In this document: one piece after another, positions 49,000 to 61,607 of the stretch
Numbering within the stretch: position 1 is the first letter of the stretch
How the letters are laid out: each line of letters begins with the position of its first letter
NCBI RefSeq assembly: GCF_028453695.1
Contig: NC_135781.1
Coordinates: forward strand, 12,275,640 to 12,339,639
Reading direction: 5' to 3'
Length of the DNA: 64,000 bases
Source of the DNA: Augochlora pura
Lineage: Eukaryota; Arthropoda; Insecta; Hymenoptera; Halictidae
The notes under the pieces: model-generated
The model's input: only the letters and a program-made list of their open reading frames with translations
What the model was told of the DNA's origin: nothing
Database searches by the model: none
Position numbers and translations under genes: made by a program

Positions 49000-50585
49000 C
49001 AGGAGGGGTGGACGGAGAGGGTGGTGGCGAAGGGATCAACACCACCCATCGTCGAATGGGAGCGAAGGTAGGGGGAGGCCGACAGCCTTGGCGGAACGAA
49101 GAGGGAAAGAGATTCCAAGGAAGTTTTCTCATGTACAATGCATAATGAGGAAAGGCAGACGGCGCATAAAGGGCCTACAAATGAGGCACGGGTTATACAT
49201 ATACATTCCTCGGGTAGATACGCGTAACCGACGCACACAAACACGCAGATCCGGGCGGGCGTGAAGGACTTCATGTAACGCCCTGCGTCCTCCGACCCCC
49301 TCTGCCCACCCCCTGCCAACCCCCGCCGAACCTCCTCGTCGGCTCCTATGTTACAGCGTTACCGACTTCTAAGCGCGCAATGAAGTTAAAAACTTTTCCC
49401 TCTGATTTTAGTTATCCCAGGCAACTTTGAAAACGATGGACTCGTAAAGTTTTCTGTTAATCTGCTGCTTATGCAACGCCCCGGCATTCTATCGGGCTCC
49501 GCGTACGCGGCGATTTCTAAGAAAAATATGATTCCGCCGGATCGAAAATGTTTACGCGAGAATCGATTCGTCGTCCCTTCATCGGTCGCGTGTTGGTCCG
49601 CCAGCTTGCACAACGATAACTGCCCTGCGTAGAATGGGGTCAAGCAAGAAAACATTCTCCTTGTGGACAAAGTGGGAACGATTCATGGAGATTTTTTTTT
49701 ATGCGAATAATTCTCCGACAAACATAGTTCTCACTATTCGAATCCACTAATGGCATTGTTACTGTTTTGCACAATAATTTAAAAAATTCATATTTATCTA
49801 AATTTTAAAGTAAACGGACATAGGCTGATTGGCTTTCGAGTCCTTTGTATGTATAATAGATTATTATCTTCATTTTTCTGTTAGAAACACACATTTTATT
49901 CACATTTTGTGAATAAAAAATGAACAAACGTTTATTTAATCGATCTATTTAGTAACTGTGTTTTTTTAATAAACTACCTTTCGATAAATAAATTTTGCAT
50001 GTCGAAGAAGATATAGAATAAGCAGAACTGGAATATTGCTAACAGAGATCCAAGTTATTAGTGTCTTCCAGCGGTAAAGAAGGAGTTATTCGTGGATTTG
50101 GCGAGTTCGCGTGCAACACCAAGTAGCAGCGGTTCGTAGAATATTTCGTCGGATCCGCCTTCTACCAGTGTTCTACCAGATTTCAATAATCGGCTGGGAT
50201 ATGGGTCGTCGAGCACCGTTACGGCTCTATCAGTGGATTTTCACTCATGAAAGCGTTGTTGATTGCTTGGCACAAGCCACCGAAGTAATAGCAAGCAAAA
50301 GTACGAGCACGCAATGAACAGGGAGCGTAGGGGGGGAGGGGGAGGGGAGGTATGTTGCATGAAAACCGATTAAAGGTGTTGGATCGATCTTCCCTAGTAA
50401 CTGACTCGCTTGTATTCGCTGATGGAAGGTGCAAATCGTCGATCGTGTTGGTGGTAACCGTGCGCGCAACTTTCGTCGTATCGAAGCTAAACACGTTGCA
50501 CCCTCGGGAAACCTCCGCGCTGATTTCGACGCTTTTGCCCCGCCAATTATTAATCAACCCGTCTGATTAACGTCGTTGCACTTAC

Positions 50586-50632
50586 CTTATTCATGATTTG
50601 GCGGGGATAGTCCCGCCTTGCGAGGGCCGACT
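50586..50632 (-). CDS. Tentative 47-nt upstream exon of the minus-strand gene
   Basis: On the minus strand, the tract AACTTTTTCTTTTGTTCCAG ends at an AG, and 47 nt later comes the donor AATAAG|GTAAGTGC. Both are near-ideal splice signals. Only one of three frames is open: (xAG) S A L A R R D Y P R Q I M N K, ending in phase 0. The exon at 16824 is open in phase 0, so the two join as ...QIMNK-VNDRVRSPG... An ATG at 50594-50592 has A at -3 and is an alternative start of the protein; otherwise the exon is coding throughout or is 5' untranslated. The implied intron is about 33.8 kb. The call rests on splice signals and frame agreement only. Confidence 0.5.
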
Positions 50633-53600
50633 CTGGAACAAAAGAAAAAGTTCACTTTAGTCTGGAATTCTTAATTACGAACTGGAGTAACTTCAGCGAG
50701 CCATGAACAGAAATATTGTAGACTGGTACGTAGTACACGTTATTGAGAATATTTTGCAATAAGCAGATTATTTCTTGAAGACAGTTATACAGTCTGCAGA
50801 ATTCAGTCATTGGAAACTCCAGTTACATACACTGTAAAAGTTTGACGCTCTTAGGCTACAGGAACGTACACAGCTCGTTCAACTTCCGTTTGCGTTTCTA
50901 TAATTCTCAAGTCTTCAAGTACAAGATGAATTTGTCAGATAACTTTGCAGCGCAAGCCTAATAATGAAAGCAGCATGAAGTACTCGTCATTGTGTACTAC
51001 GCGATATATATTTCAGATAAACGATCGAAACAGACGAAGAATAGATTAAATTTTTACATTCTAACTTCGTATTTAGTAGTTTCATAATTTTTTGTAGGTT
51101 TTCTGTATCTCCTTCTTGACAGAGTTTTTGAGAAGTCATTCTAGGAGATCAACCGCATCGTCCAGATGTTACGCAGAAATTCTTCAAGAAATAATAGTAA
51201 TCGGCAAAATAATATTTCCTCGCTTCCGGCTGCGCAGTCCCGTAGCGACAGCTAATGTGTGCAAGGCTTGGTCCTCGATCGTGCACCCAGTCCCGCATTT
51301 TCGCTCAGCGTAGTCCCCCGTGCCCCCAGCTCAGCGGGTACCACCGAATTCCCGTAATCTAATGAATGGCCTAACCCCAATATCCTCTCGGTTCAACCTC
51401 ACCGCCACCTACCCTCTATGTACCCGAGCAGTATGTACCATGCATGTAAATACGTTTACGGACCAAAGATTCGGGCGGCGGTATCACGTTGGCGCGGCCG
51501 TGTTGCGACTTCTTCAAAACTCCCTCCAGACCCTCGAGCGATAATTAATTATTTTGACATTATCGCGGCCGTGCCGCCCGATGGCTCTTTCGCCCCTCGA
51601 TCTAGTCGAGAATATCGAACTGGACGTTCGGCCGAGCTGCCTTGCCCTAAATTGTTACTCGACGAAGAAACTCGTCGGTAAAAATGAGCTAGCTCCGATT
51701 ATTGACAACATGAACCACCGTAATAGATTGTCTCACTATTGTTTGATCGAAGAAGCAGAGAAATATCTGCGATAGCTAGTCACATTAGTTTTGCAAAGTC
51801 TCAAACCGATAAATAAGAAATGATGGGACAAATCAACTCGGCCTCCTAGATAAAGAATTTACAGAACGTTTCATCTACAGGAGATCGCATAATTGTCTAC
51901 TCTGTATATGTAAAAAATCGTGGGCAATTATGAAATATTGGAAAACGACATTTAGAAATTATATATTAGGAGAAGAATAACAACAGAGTAGTGACAGAAG
52001 GCCCTACAGAAGACATGTAAGTGACCTGTGCGCGATGGAACAGTCTGTAAACCAAAAGTTGAGGCCAATCGTTCAGTGTCGTCCTGCATGGGTCGAGCCA
52101 TTGGAACGTGAATCCGGCTCGCCGGAACAAGAGCTAATTACTCTGCGAGCAAGGCGAGGTTCTTTCGTCCAGAACGAGGGACGAGCAAGGCGCGCTGGAG
52201 GCGAGGGCTGCAGCAGGCTGACTCGCGAGAGGGCAAGGAAGCGCAAATGTGTTTATTTTCGGAGAATAATAAAAAGGGTCGTGCAGCGGCCGTGACGCTG
52301 GCGATCGTACCAAAGTTGGGAATAATGTTTCGGACACGACGCTCGTCTGGCTTTGCCCTAGCTCTACACCCACCTACACCTCCCTCCCTCCCGGCTGGCC
52401 CCCTGGCTGCCTCCCTCCGATCTCCACCAGCCTACCCTTATACGCGTGTCCGCCGCAGATTCAGACTCCTAATTAAGACGAGGGTGCGAGAGGGGTTTCA
52501 GGGGTTTCTCCCGGGTTCTCCCCGAAGGGAGGTGGGAGGATGTGGGTGAGGGTAGAAGGAGGGTTTTCACGAGGTAAGGGGCACCCGTACCGCGCCGGAG
52601 GGGTAAGCCAAGGCAAAGGGGGTAAGGAATATTGATCACGGGACCACCACGGCGGCGAGGCAGGGACTGCCCGTTCTCTCCTTCTCTTTCTCTCGGAGAG
52701 GATCTCTCCTGCTTCTCTTTCTCTCTCAATCTGCCTCTCTGTCGCTCTCATGCTATCTACATCGTCCCATCTCGCTCGCTCTCAACGTCTATTTCTCTTC
52801 AGCGTTCCATCGTCTTGTTCTACGGTACGTCCTACGCTTTCCAACGCTACCATCGTCGTCTTTCGTCCGTTCCTCTAGGCGCGCAACCGGCGTGGACCAG
52901 GCCAGACTAAACCACCAAACGCCAGATGCGTGAAATCAGTCGGTTAGAGGCTGCCCCGCAGCCTTTGCGAATTATTGACGCTGAAACCGCGACCGCGGAA
53001 CAGATGATGTTGCTCCTGCGCTGCTCGCAGCGTGCTAGGAAGAACGACCGCCTGACAAGCACCCCGTGGAAGTATAATAAATAAGCACGGAGGAACAGTG
53101 ACACAGGCGCCCGACCAAAGCCTCGCGGTGTTGACGCTATTATTCTACATCCACCTTCTGCCTGATTGGAACAGTTGGCGCCATGCCGCAGCCGATGCTC
53201 GACGGCCAGATTAAAAGCACCAGCTCGCTCTTGCTGGATTGTAGATTGGTCGCCGATGGAGGACCTGGGCCACCGAGGAAACTTAAGGTGACAGGGCTCG
53301 GGTGGTCCGGATGAATTATTAGTGTTTGAGAATTATATTCTTAGACACATTTGCAATTTACTTTATGTTTCTAGGATTTGTAGGTGCTTGTGTGACCTAC
53401 TCTACTAAACACGGCCGTCTGAAATAAATTTTGATCATCGTACATTTTTATTATTTTTCTGACAGAACTTGTATGTGAAATGTTTGATGAGTCTATCATC
53501 TTTCTTGCCTGATACCAACATCCTCTGATATTAAATGTCTTATCATCTTCTTCATAGTAATATTACAATGATTAGTAATTTTTTCTTACAAGAGAATGAA

Positions 53601-53807
53601 AATATCTGAATTTTTATTTATTGCGTCCTTACATTTACTCGAATACTCAAATAATGATGAAATGAGAACTGAATTGGGAAACAATCATGCTTAACAGATT
53701 ATTACTAAAAACTTCTATCAAGGACCCGACAACACGCGGCAAGAGCTTAAAGAAATCAAGAATTAATTAATTAAATTTGTGGTAGTTAAAATTTTAAGAC
53801 GTCTTAC
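50633..53807 (-). other. Intron or upstream region between tentative exons
   Basis: AT-rich to about 51.2 kb, then GC-rich with a strongly biased purine/pyrimidine stretch (52.35-52.9 kb) that includes a quadruplex motif and CT-rich sequence, then AT-rich from 53.3 kb. A plus-strand donor-like GACAT|GTAAGTGACC at 52017 has no matching acceptor or frame that I trust. Confidence 0.5.
52527..52552 (+). other. Canonical G-quadruplex motif
   Basis: Four GGG runs with loops of 4, 7 and 3 nt. G-rich purine DNA continues to about 52620. Confidence 0.7.
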
Positions 53808-53830
53808 TCGCAATACCCTTCTTTTCTACG
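53808..53830 (-). other. Possible 23-nt microexon of the minus-strand gene
   Basis: On the minus strand, the tract GCGTTCTTTTTCTTTACAG is a strong acceptor, and 23 nt later a donor reads GCGA|GTAAGA. Read with one leading base, the exon gives V E K K G I A plus one base; that base with the first AG of exon 50632 makes a Lys codon. It would therefore extend the open frame as VEKKGIAK-SALARRDYPRQ. A single good acceptor with a fair donor can occur by chance in a region this size, so this is weaker than the exon at 50586-50632. Confidence 0.28.
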
Positions 53831-55144
53831 CTGTAAAGAAAAAGAACGCAGGTTGTCTGTTCGCTTAAGTAAGATAACTTTGCAGGGGAAGCGTCGAACA
53901 ACTTTTTCTTGAAAATAGGTTAATAGACCGAATAACTTTGAGTTTAAACCGTGATTTAGTAGAACACCCGCAAGCCCGCGGCTCGCAAATAATTACAACA
54001 GTGTCCCGACGATTCAGTACAGGTGAGCAACACGCTGATAACGCGGCCCGGCTCCCGGTACAAGGTCCGTGTAATGTCGATGAGGGAAACAGGATCGGTC
54101 GGATGAAACTTCAGCTGGTTGGAATCGGGGGTGGCCTGACGAACTTTGACGCACACGCTCGGTCGGACAGATCTACGTCGTAGACGTGTGCAGCGTTCTC
54201 ACGAGTTTTCGAGAGATCTTCTAGAATGGTAAGAAGGAGAGAGCGTAGTCCCGTCCCCGAGGCTACGACAGGGAGAGACCGACGGGGAACGACGGACGAG
54301 CTCGAGTTTACACGACGTAGCGACTCGTCTTTCTGTCCGTCGTCGCTCTCTGCCTTAATTAAATCTCTCGACCCTTCCCGAAGAACTCGCGGCTCCTAGC
54401 GGAGTGCTAGAAGTAGAGCTTGCCCGCCTCTCTCGTCGTCTCGTTTCCTTGCCTCCGTCCCTCGTCGCGCCTTGTCGTAGCGCGTCAGGCTTACGGGATT
54501 TTTCCCGCTAATTGCCGGGACTGTTTACGAGAACGATGAAGTACCATCAACTCGTCGCGCGAACGTCTCCCCGCATGCAACTTTCGAGAAGATACGAATA
54601 AATGTTTCTCCGGCGGATAACACTTGCGATACTGAGCTAAACTTGGGATCGTCAGTTCCCTTGTGACAAAATTTCCGATATTCAAACTGCTACAACTTCC
54701 AGACAAAATATATCTCGGGCGACGTATTTGTTTAAAAGTCACAAGCTTCGCGAATGTAAAAAATGGTTCATCAAGTTTTCTGTGATCATTATAGAGAGAA
54801 CACTTTACTTTAAGAAGGTGGAACTCACGATCACGAGGTATTTTTTTTATAAAATTATAACACTCCTATTTCTCCCCGGGAGACTACGATTCCTTAATTT
54901 CATTTTCAAACGAATTATATCAACATTGTGTTACGCATTGGTTATTTAGCGGGTCCAACTTCGCAAGAAGTTAACCGATTTTTTTAAATCGGGTACCAAA
55001 TCAATAATCGCTCACTGCTCCGCGACTCAGGTAAAAGATGGTCCCCGCGGGACTGACAAATGACAATTACGGACTTGAAAAGGCAGTGGGCAGTGGTCTC
55101 GGACATAATGGTCGTCCGATCTATCACTGGTCTTTTCTTAGCAG

Positions 55145-55205
55145 GGCTCTTCAGGGATTCAATGCGCCACCATTTTCATGGCTCAAGGTGCCGTTATTCG
55201 GTCCG
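55145..55205 (+). other. Exon-like segment inside a 79-codon open frame
   Basis: The tract GGTCTTTTCTTAGCAG resembles an acceptor, and GTCCG|GTAACG is a weak donor. The frame that covers it (55038-55277) reads on to PLFGPVTNVKGDLDETGR. The family is not recognised. It may be a terminal exon of an unannotated plus-strand transcript or chance. Confidence 0.15.
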
Positions 55206-56398
55206 GTAACGAACGTCAAGGGCGACCTCGACGAGACCGGAAGAGATCTCATTGTCCAGAAGCGGAGGCCACGATAGGAGGGTTGCGCACTGCCGGCAAC
55301 CAGCCAACTCAAACTTTGATATGGTTTCCTAAATAACCAAGGCGACCGATACCGCAGCACGATAGTCCACCTCCACCCTCCGGCCCCTCTTCGGCCCCCC
55401 GGTCTGCATCCACTCCGATCTATGGCGGGTCCAGGCCTGGGTATCGTAACTACTGTCGAAGCATATTGAAACCCTCACACCATCGATGACCTAACTCGTC
55501 GCCACCACCCTATCAGCCTACGAGTCACGGCGCGGCGGTGCCCTTCGTGCAAAACCTTCGCAGCCAGTGCGTTTGTCGTTCGCAGCGTCCGAAAGGTTCG
55601 TCCGTGTGCAGCAAACGTTGCTCGATCGACCGGCCACGGTTCCAGCAACGCGGACCGTGTCCGAGCAATTTGAAAACGGAGTGACAGGCAATCTGCAAGG
55701 TAGCCGCGCCTAAGATGAGAACGGAGGGGATTGGGGACACGCGTAATGACCACCGATTTATCCGACCAGGGACGAGTGAAGAATTTGAAATTAAAATCTC
55801 CGCTCGTAATTGCACGGACAGAGGCGGACCGGGAACTCGGAGCTCGTGGGAAACTTTGTTAGCGTTCCACCGAACGAAAAATTAAGGGAATTGTTCTCTC
55901 TATTAGTGCCCCGGATTTTACTAATGTGGTTATTGCCTGAGAACAGGCTCGCCGGTCTGACCATAGTAATTAATGGATTGGAATTGAAACAGTGACTATA
56001 TTCTATGAAGACGTTGGTATAGTCACACGATAACAGGCAGTAAAAGAAAGTTACGCTGAGTAATTATATAAAGTCAGATTTTTATCATTTACACCTTAAA
56101 TGTCATTGGGACTAATGTGATGTAATAAAGTATTTGTTATGATAATATGAATTTTTGTGTATCAGATATGAAAACAGAATATGTTTGTCAGGGTTGAGTC
56201 AATAAATGATGAAAGAGGCTATCATTGTAGTGAATTAAAAGAGAGTTGTCCACTTTGTAAAATAAATGTGTTCTTGATACAGTTAAAGCAAATAATAGCA
56301 TAAAAACAAATATATGACACATTCAATTCCGTTCTGAAGCATTTGACATATCCTTAAAAATCATAAAGATATTTGAGGCGCAATCAAAGTGAGGTCCA

Positions 56399-56426
56399 AC
56401 TTAAGGTTGGTGACTCAACCTTAAGT
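56399..56426. repeat. Perfect 11-bp inverted repeat
   Basis: ACTTAAGGTTG and CAACCTTAAGT are perfectly complementary around a 6-nt spacer, GTGACT. This may be a protein-binding palindrome or a remnant of a foldback element. No target-site duplication is evident. Confidence 0.6.
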
Positions 56427-58611
56427 ATACAATTCAACCAGCAGTTTACAACTACACTTTGTACACTGCACAGGAGACTTCTAGCTTCGAATCCATGGTG
56501 ATTTCAACCATAGAAAGAATTAGAAATGAGCAGAAAATTGAAGCCTGGCTACGGGGGATAAATTACGTTCGTGCAGAACTCGCCCGAATCCTCTGGAGAA
56601 CATCCAGGGATCGCGCAGCGGATACTACGGAAATAATTAACGGGGAGAAAAATTTGACGGAACTTTTCCATCGACCTAATGTTCCTGGGTTCGTTAGTTT
56701 CGCGGCGGAAGAAGTGGATGATAACAATCGGGGCCAGAATTCACGTGCGCCGGGCTTAGAATATCCTTCGCCTAGACACGGTCGAGCGGCGAGCTGTATC
56801 TGGAGGTTAACTGTTTGTCCGCTAATTAGAAGCTAACAGCGGAGCTGAAGTTCCGAACTTTAAAGTTTCTTGCTTCTGCAGAAGCCTCCTACACCCAGCC
56901 GGTACCCTCTTCAGGGGGCGGTGCAGACACCCCAGGGGCGAACACCCTATCGTCCTTCCAACTCTTCCTCTCTTTTGCTCCTTCCTCTACGACCAGCTAG
57001 CGTTAATTACTAATTAATTGTTTCGCATGTTTGAGTTTTAAATGGATAAGTTAAACAGCGCATAAGAGGCCTCTGGACCTCCGGAGAGTGAAAGAGGTAG
57101 CTCGCGAGCCTCGTAAATCCCCTCTCTGTTATGTATTCTTTCCTTGTCCCTCCAGGACTCCCTTTCTTCTCGTAGTACCGTCACCCCTTTCGCGTACGAT
57201 TACCCTGCAAACGGTGTACTGTTGGTTAACGAGGTTAGGATGACCGTGTGAGCGAGAGCCGGGCAACCGCGCCGCGCTCGTCCGTTTATTCGTTTTTCAC
57301 CTCGTCATCAAAACGCCGCAACCCCGCGTGTTCGTTACATAACTCGTAGCTGGAAAACTTTGATGCGGCCGTTGTATCGCGTGAAAAGTAATGGACTGTG
57401 TCCCGGCCAGTGCGGCCATGGATCCCTTTGACCGCTCGCCTTTTTGTGGAGAAAAATAGCGGCCATAGAAACAGGTGCATAGAAATTCGATCAAGATCAC
57501 GATGCGATTGTTCGACAGCTTGCAAAATTATTTCGACACGATTTACACGAATTTAATATTCTATCAATCAGAGATCTGAATTAATTACTTACAGAAATCA
57601 CAGAGCTTTGGCTGATTGTGTTGTACTTCTACGTGCGAAGGAAACAGAATTAGTCCTTCAAACTTAACTATACATGTTAGTTTGTGTTAAAATTGCGCGA
57701 TTAATTTTTTACTGTTAAGTAAAATTAAGTTAACATATGTTATAGTAAGAAAATATTAAGTCTACCGGAGAGTTCTGTCTGTTCTTGATATGAAAGAAAA
57801 CAATAAATTTTATATTCATTTAATAATGTTTATTGTATTGTACAGTTTCCGTTTTTACTTATGCTGTCTTGCCAGCGTAATTGCAATTTATAAATATCAT
57901 TTTTCAAGATTGTGTCAGGAATGCGAATTTAAGATAGACCTAATATATTGAATAACATATTAAAAACAAGAATCTTTTTGAAGTTATCTTATTAAGAAAA
58001 CTCAAAACAAGACAGAAGATTCCTAAAAGCACTGTAACAACAAATATGTAAAAAGAAAATTGTTCAATAAAAAATGCATGCTGCAGTTATGGTATAAAAT
58101 TGAAATCACTAGAAAATCCGCCGTAATTTACTTTATCCTTATAAATTTAACTTCTGCAGCTGATGGATTAGGTAAATCTGCAGGACCGTCTGCGGATACA
58201 AATTGATGTTTCAAGTTATTCTCGATCAAAATCCCAATCCCAGAGGACGGAAATCCCCGATGACTCGCGTGTGTCGCGGGTCTACAAATCGTTTTACCTC
58301 AATCTTGCGACAAGGTGGTGGCGGTTTACCCCTCGGAAACGGCGGCAGGCTTCCCGCAGCTCTAATCGGCGCTCAAATAAAATGCCGTAATGCCAGATAA
58401 AACATCCCATTTGTCTAACGACGATTTTTCTCTCGGTGTTCGGAGGCGGTCCTCTCTTTCGCGACCGCAGGAACGAGGGACGAATCGGGGTGGTAATCAT
58501 CTTAAACACCATTGTCACAGACACCTCGCGCGGCCCGGCTGCCACTCGGTGCCACGCCACCTGATTCTTCCGTAATTGAGATGGATCGATAAGGACAACC
58601 CCCACGGGAGT

Positions 58612-58613
<2 letters not shown>

Positions 58614-58643
<30 letters not shown>
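58614..58643 (+). repeat. (GA)n microsatellite
   Basis: About 14 uninterrupted GA units directly after CACGGGAGTGACA. Confidence 0.95.
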
Positions 58644-58647
<4 letters not shown>

Positions 58648-60470
58648 CCAGAGTTGAGGGTGCCACTTTTTTAATTCGATGAGCTAATGTACCGACAGTT
58701 ACATTAACGGCACCTCTGGGGTGTCGCACACTTTTTTACGGTGGTCGGCTCTGCTATAGCTTAGCCTCTATGCTTACTGTTCTGTTTCCAAGAATTATAA
58801 ATTCACTTCGTTCGTAGATACATTGGATTCGGGATTCGCATCCGGATTGCTTTTACCAATTAAGCCATCGCAATCAACCAATAACACATTCTCTCCTAGT
58901 CTCTACAATGTATACCACTTCATAAATGTCAGTTCGACCATGAATCCTCAACTGATCCGCAAATCGCAATAACCAAATATGACTCTTAAATATTTAATTC
59001 TAAATTGTCCAAACGCGTAACATACAAAATTATCCTTTTCTTTGTGACGAGCTTACTCGTTATTAAATTGCTTCATTTACGACAGTAATGAGTGGATGCC
59101 GTTTGAGATAGATCGAAAATTAAGAACACCCACATTATCCAATGATCAGTATCATATTCCTTATTTTGAAATTGCTGAAATTATACAAATTCTTTTGAAA
59201 GCAATAATTAAATAAATATCTTGATTCGATTATACATAAATGATTCTACTAAATAAATGCATTATTGTTATAAAATAATGGGAGACGCATTCTTCGTAAC
59301 CAGCAGCACTCGGACACAGTTACAGAAATGCATTCTATAGCTATCGGAAGGAATACAAAGCTTTAGTATACTAACGAATCTGAAACCGCAGGTACGGGGT
59401 GGGGTATTTTGGTTTGCCGGAGAGCGAGAAACGAACACAGGCGATCGTAATTCCTTCGAGTTCGCATCGTATCTGATCAGATTGCGAGGACGAGGAGGAT
59501 GGAAGTCCGGCGTTGGTCGTTTTACGCGTTCCTCCCCAGAAAGGAGGGTTCGGTAAACGCGTGCGGAGCCTTCGACGAGGCAATCCCTCGGCAACGGTGG
59601 TCCGTGTCACTGCGTGGCCCTGACAGCCGGCAATTAACAGCCGCGGACTCTCGCCTCTCGTTCTCGGCGGCGCAACGGTAGCATCACGCTAGAACGTCGT
59701 GCTAGACGCCCCGGTAAATAATTGTCCTCCCCCGTTCCCACCCGTCGACCGGTTAAGACTCAGATCCTTCCTCTGCCCCCCTGGTACACCCAACCGAACG
59801 CCCTTGTTTTCTACCTTTATGCTCTAACACGCCGCGGCAGGGCTTCCTCGTCTTTTTCCAACCCCCGCTGGTGTTCCTGCACAACCAGTCAATAGCAGAC
59901 CTCGAATTCGACGACCCGTTTTCCGATTATTCGAGATTTATCCCGGGGCTTCCTCCGCCCTTATCGCCACTCTATTCCGCCTTCATTATTTGCTCCCGAT
60001 AGAGAAGAAGCCTATCATCCGTTTTATCCCACTCGAGTTCTCGTTGTTACGGTTACCGTCCTAGAGAACGCGGTGGAAATGGCTGCTCGGCTTCCGGTAC
60101 CACGGATTCCTGCAACTTTTATTAAATCCGCCACGAATCGCTTAGAAGTGGCCGCTACTCGACGGACTCATTATCGTTCGAACTAAAATACACTGCCATT
60201 GGCCGGTCTACTTATTGGCTTGTTAGAACGTTCTCCTCGAATTGCTGCTTCTGGTTCATTAAGCAGGCTGATTTCAAAGCACGAGTTCTTAACCTATTTT
60301 CCATCCGCAGACGGATTGTCAACTACCGCCAATTTCGGTTTACTTCGCACACGCGTATTCATGAGTTTATTGCGATACAAGCCAAGTAGCATAATATCTA
60401 CATGAGAATAATTAACTAACGTAGTAACTGATCTTAAAAGTAATCTTCAAAATAATTTTCGAAATGATCT

Positions 60471-60701
60471 TTAACCCTTTGCACTTGAAGCCATTTTAAG
60501 CTTAGATCTAAAATTGCTATTTTGACCAGCTGTAGTATAGTACTTAGTACAATTTGCTATATGAAATTGAGTCTTGTGACTCGTAAAACTGTTATGCTTT
60601 TAACAGAAGGATATATGTATAATAATGTCAACATTATTTTGTTAATTATGTAACAATTTTCATTGGCGCTTCAGAGGCGCCACTCGAGTGCAAAGGGTTA
60701 A
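60471..60701. mobile_element. TTAA-flanked inverted-repeat element (piggyBac-type MITE), second family
   Basis: The element begins TTAACCCTTTGCACTTGAAG and ends ACTCGAGTGCAAAGGGTTAA, giving a terminal inverted repeat of 15-17 bp flanked by TTAA on both sides. A subterminal hairpin GGCGC-TTCAGAG-GCGCC sits near 60665-60681. The 231 bp are AT-rich and non-coding. The termini resemble those of the 44.3 kb copy but differ inside, so it is a related but separate family. Confidence 0.8.
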
Positions 60702-61607
60702 AATAGTCAACTAATTGGCGTTAGTAAACAATCACTGTTTCATCGAGCTCATTCCATTCGTTTTTGTTTCTCTCTTTACTTTGTCTTTAGAATCACTCCA
60801 ACAAAAAGAAACGCCATGTTCCAGCGTGCACAGGTTCGTCAGGAGTACAGGAGAAATCGTTGGAGCCAGCTCCAATTCCGTGAACCCTTTCGACTCTTCC
60901 TGGTAACGCATAAAGAGGTAGGAGGAGAGCGAAGTTGGGCGCAGGACGTAATTTGAACGTTGACAGGTATTTATCCTGCGCGGCAGGAAGCGGCGCTATG
61001 TGGGCGGTCGAGAGAAGGTGGAAAGGAGGAGCGGAGAAGTAGCGTGACGACGTTAAGAGCATTAAGGAGACGTTTTCCGCCCGACACTTAGGTTTTCGTT
61101 CCCGCGCCCACTCCATAGATTCCCGGCCTATCGGCTTAGCGCTTGGCGGGTGGTCCCGCGCCACCCCTGGCTTCCTTTTCCACTGTCTGCTACCAACGGG
61201 CTCCGCGAGCTGCCGAGAAGGAGGACCACGGTTTGTTGCCGGAGCCGGCGTTGCTGTTTCTCTCTCTAGGAAATATTTTCCTAAGCGTAAGAACTTAAGT
61301 ACTCGAGGGCATACGGTGCTTCCACTCATTAAAGAATTTTCTTCGCGGAATAACAGTGTCCTGGCTCCGCGGTAGACGCCAAGAAGAGCCCCTGCCGTAC
61401 TCCTGCTTGGAATTGTCTGATCCGCGAGCCGTGGGTTCATTGGACGGAATTGTTCGATAACAGCTATGTGGAAATTCTGATGTACTATTTGTTTAAGGTT
61501 GATTGGTTCTTCCTACTTTGTTTGATCATGACTATCCTGTTTTATTAGATTAGTGTTCATCGAACTGTTCCGATTGTTGATACGACTGCATTGTTCTAGT
61601 CGCTGTG

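Larger units (their letters stand above)
44577..50585 (-). other. Large intron, right part up to exon 50586-50632
   Basis: AT-rich DNA at 44.9-45.3, 46.05-46.4, 48.0-48.7 and 49.7-50.05 kb alternates with GC-rich blocks at 45.35-45.95, 46.55-47.5 and 48.75-49.65 kb. The GC-rich blocks hold many overlapping short frames on both strands, none with a recognisable domain. The segment contains a TATA-like box at 47.85 kb and the 15-G run. Confidence 0.55.
53831..60470. other. Upstream region, no assigned gene
   Basis: CpG-rich blocks at 54.0-54.6, 55.0-55.9, 56.8-57.5, 58.2-58.8 and 59.4-60.2 kb could include a promoter for the minus-strand gene. The 54.2-54.5 kb block is a possible untranslated first exon, with donor-like AAACTC|GTGAGA at 54201, but this is unsupported. 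The AT-rich stretches at 55.9-56.4, 57.5-58.1 and 58.8-59.3 kb are empty. Confidence 0.45.

Noticed and set aside
48893..49319. 184-codon minus-strand and 123-codon plus-strand frames
   Set aside because: They are driven by the 15-G run and purine-rich sequence, giving Gly/Arg or Pro/Ser runs. No domain is present.
53941..54022. Plus-strand donor-like CAG|GTGAGC at 54021
   Set aside because: The preceding open stretch is short, has no good acceptor and has no partner exon.
57553..57680. Possible minus-strand exon ending TTTCT|GTAAGTAATT near 57590
   Set aside because: The donor is good, but the frame needed to join the next exons contains a stop. It could only be untranslated, and nothing else supports it.
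60793..61440. 215-codon minus-strand open frame
   Set aside because: It lies in a GC-rich block with few stop codons. It has no domain, no splice context and a mixed, low-hydrophobic-pattern composition, so I read it as chance.
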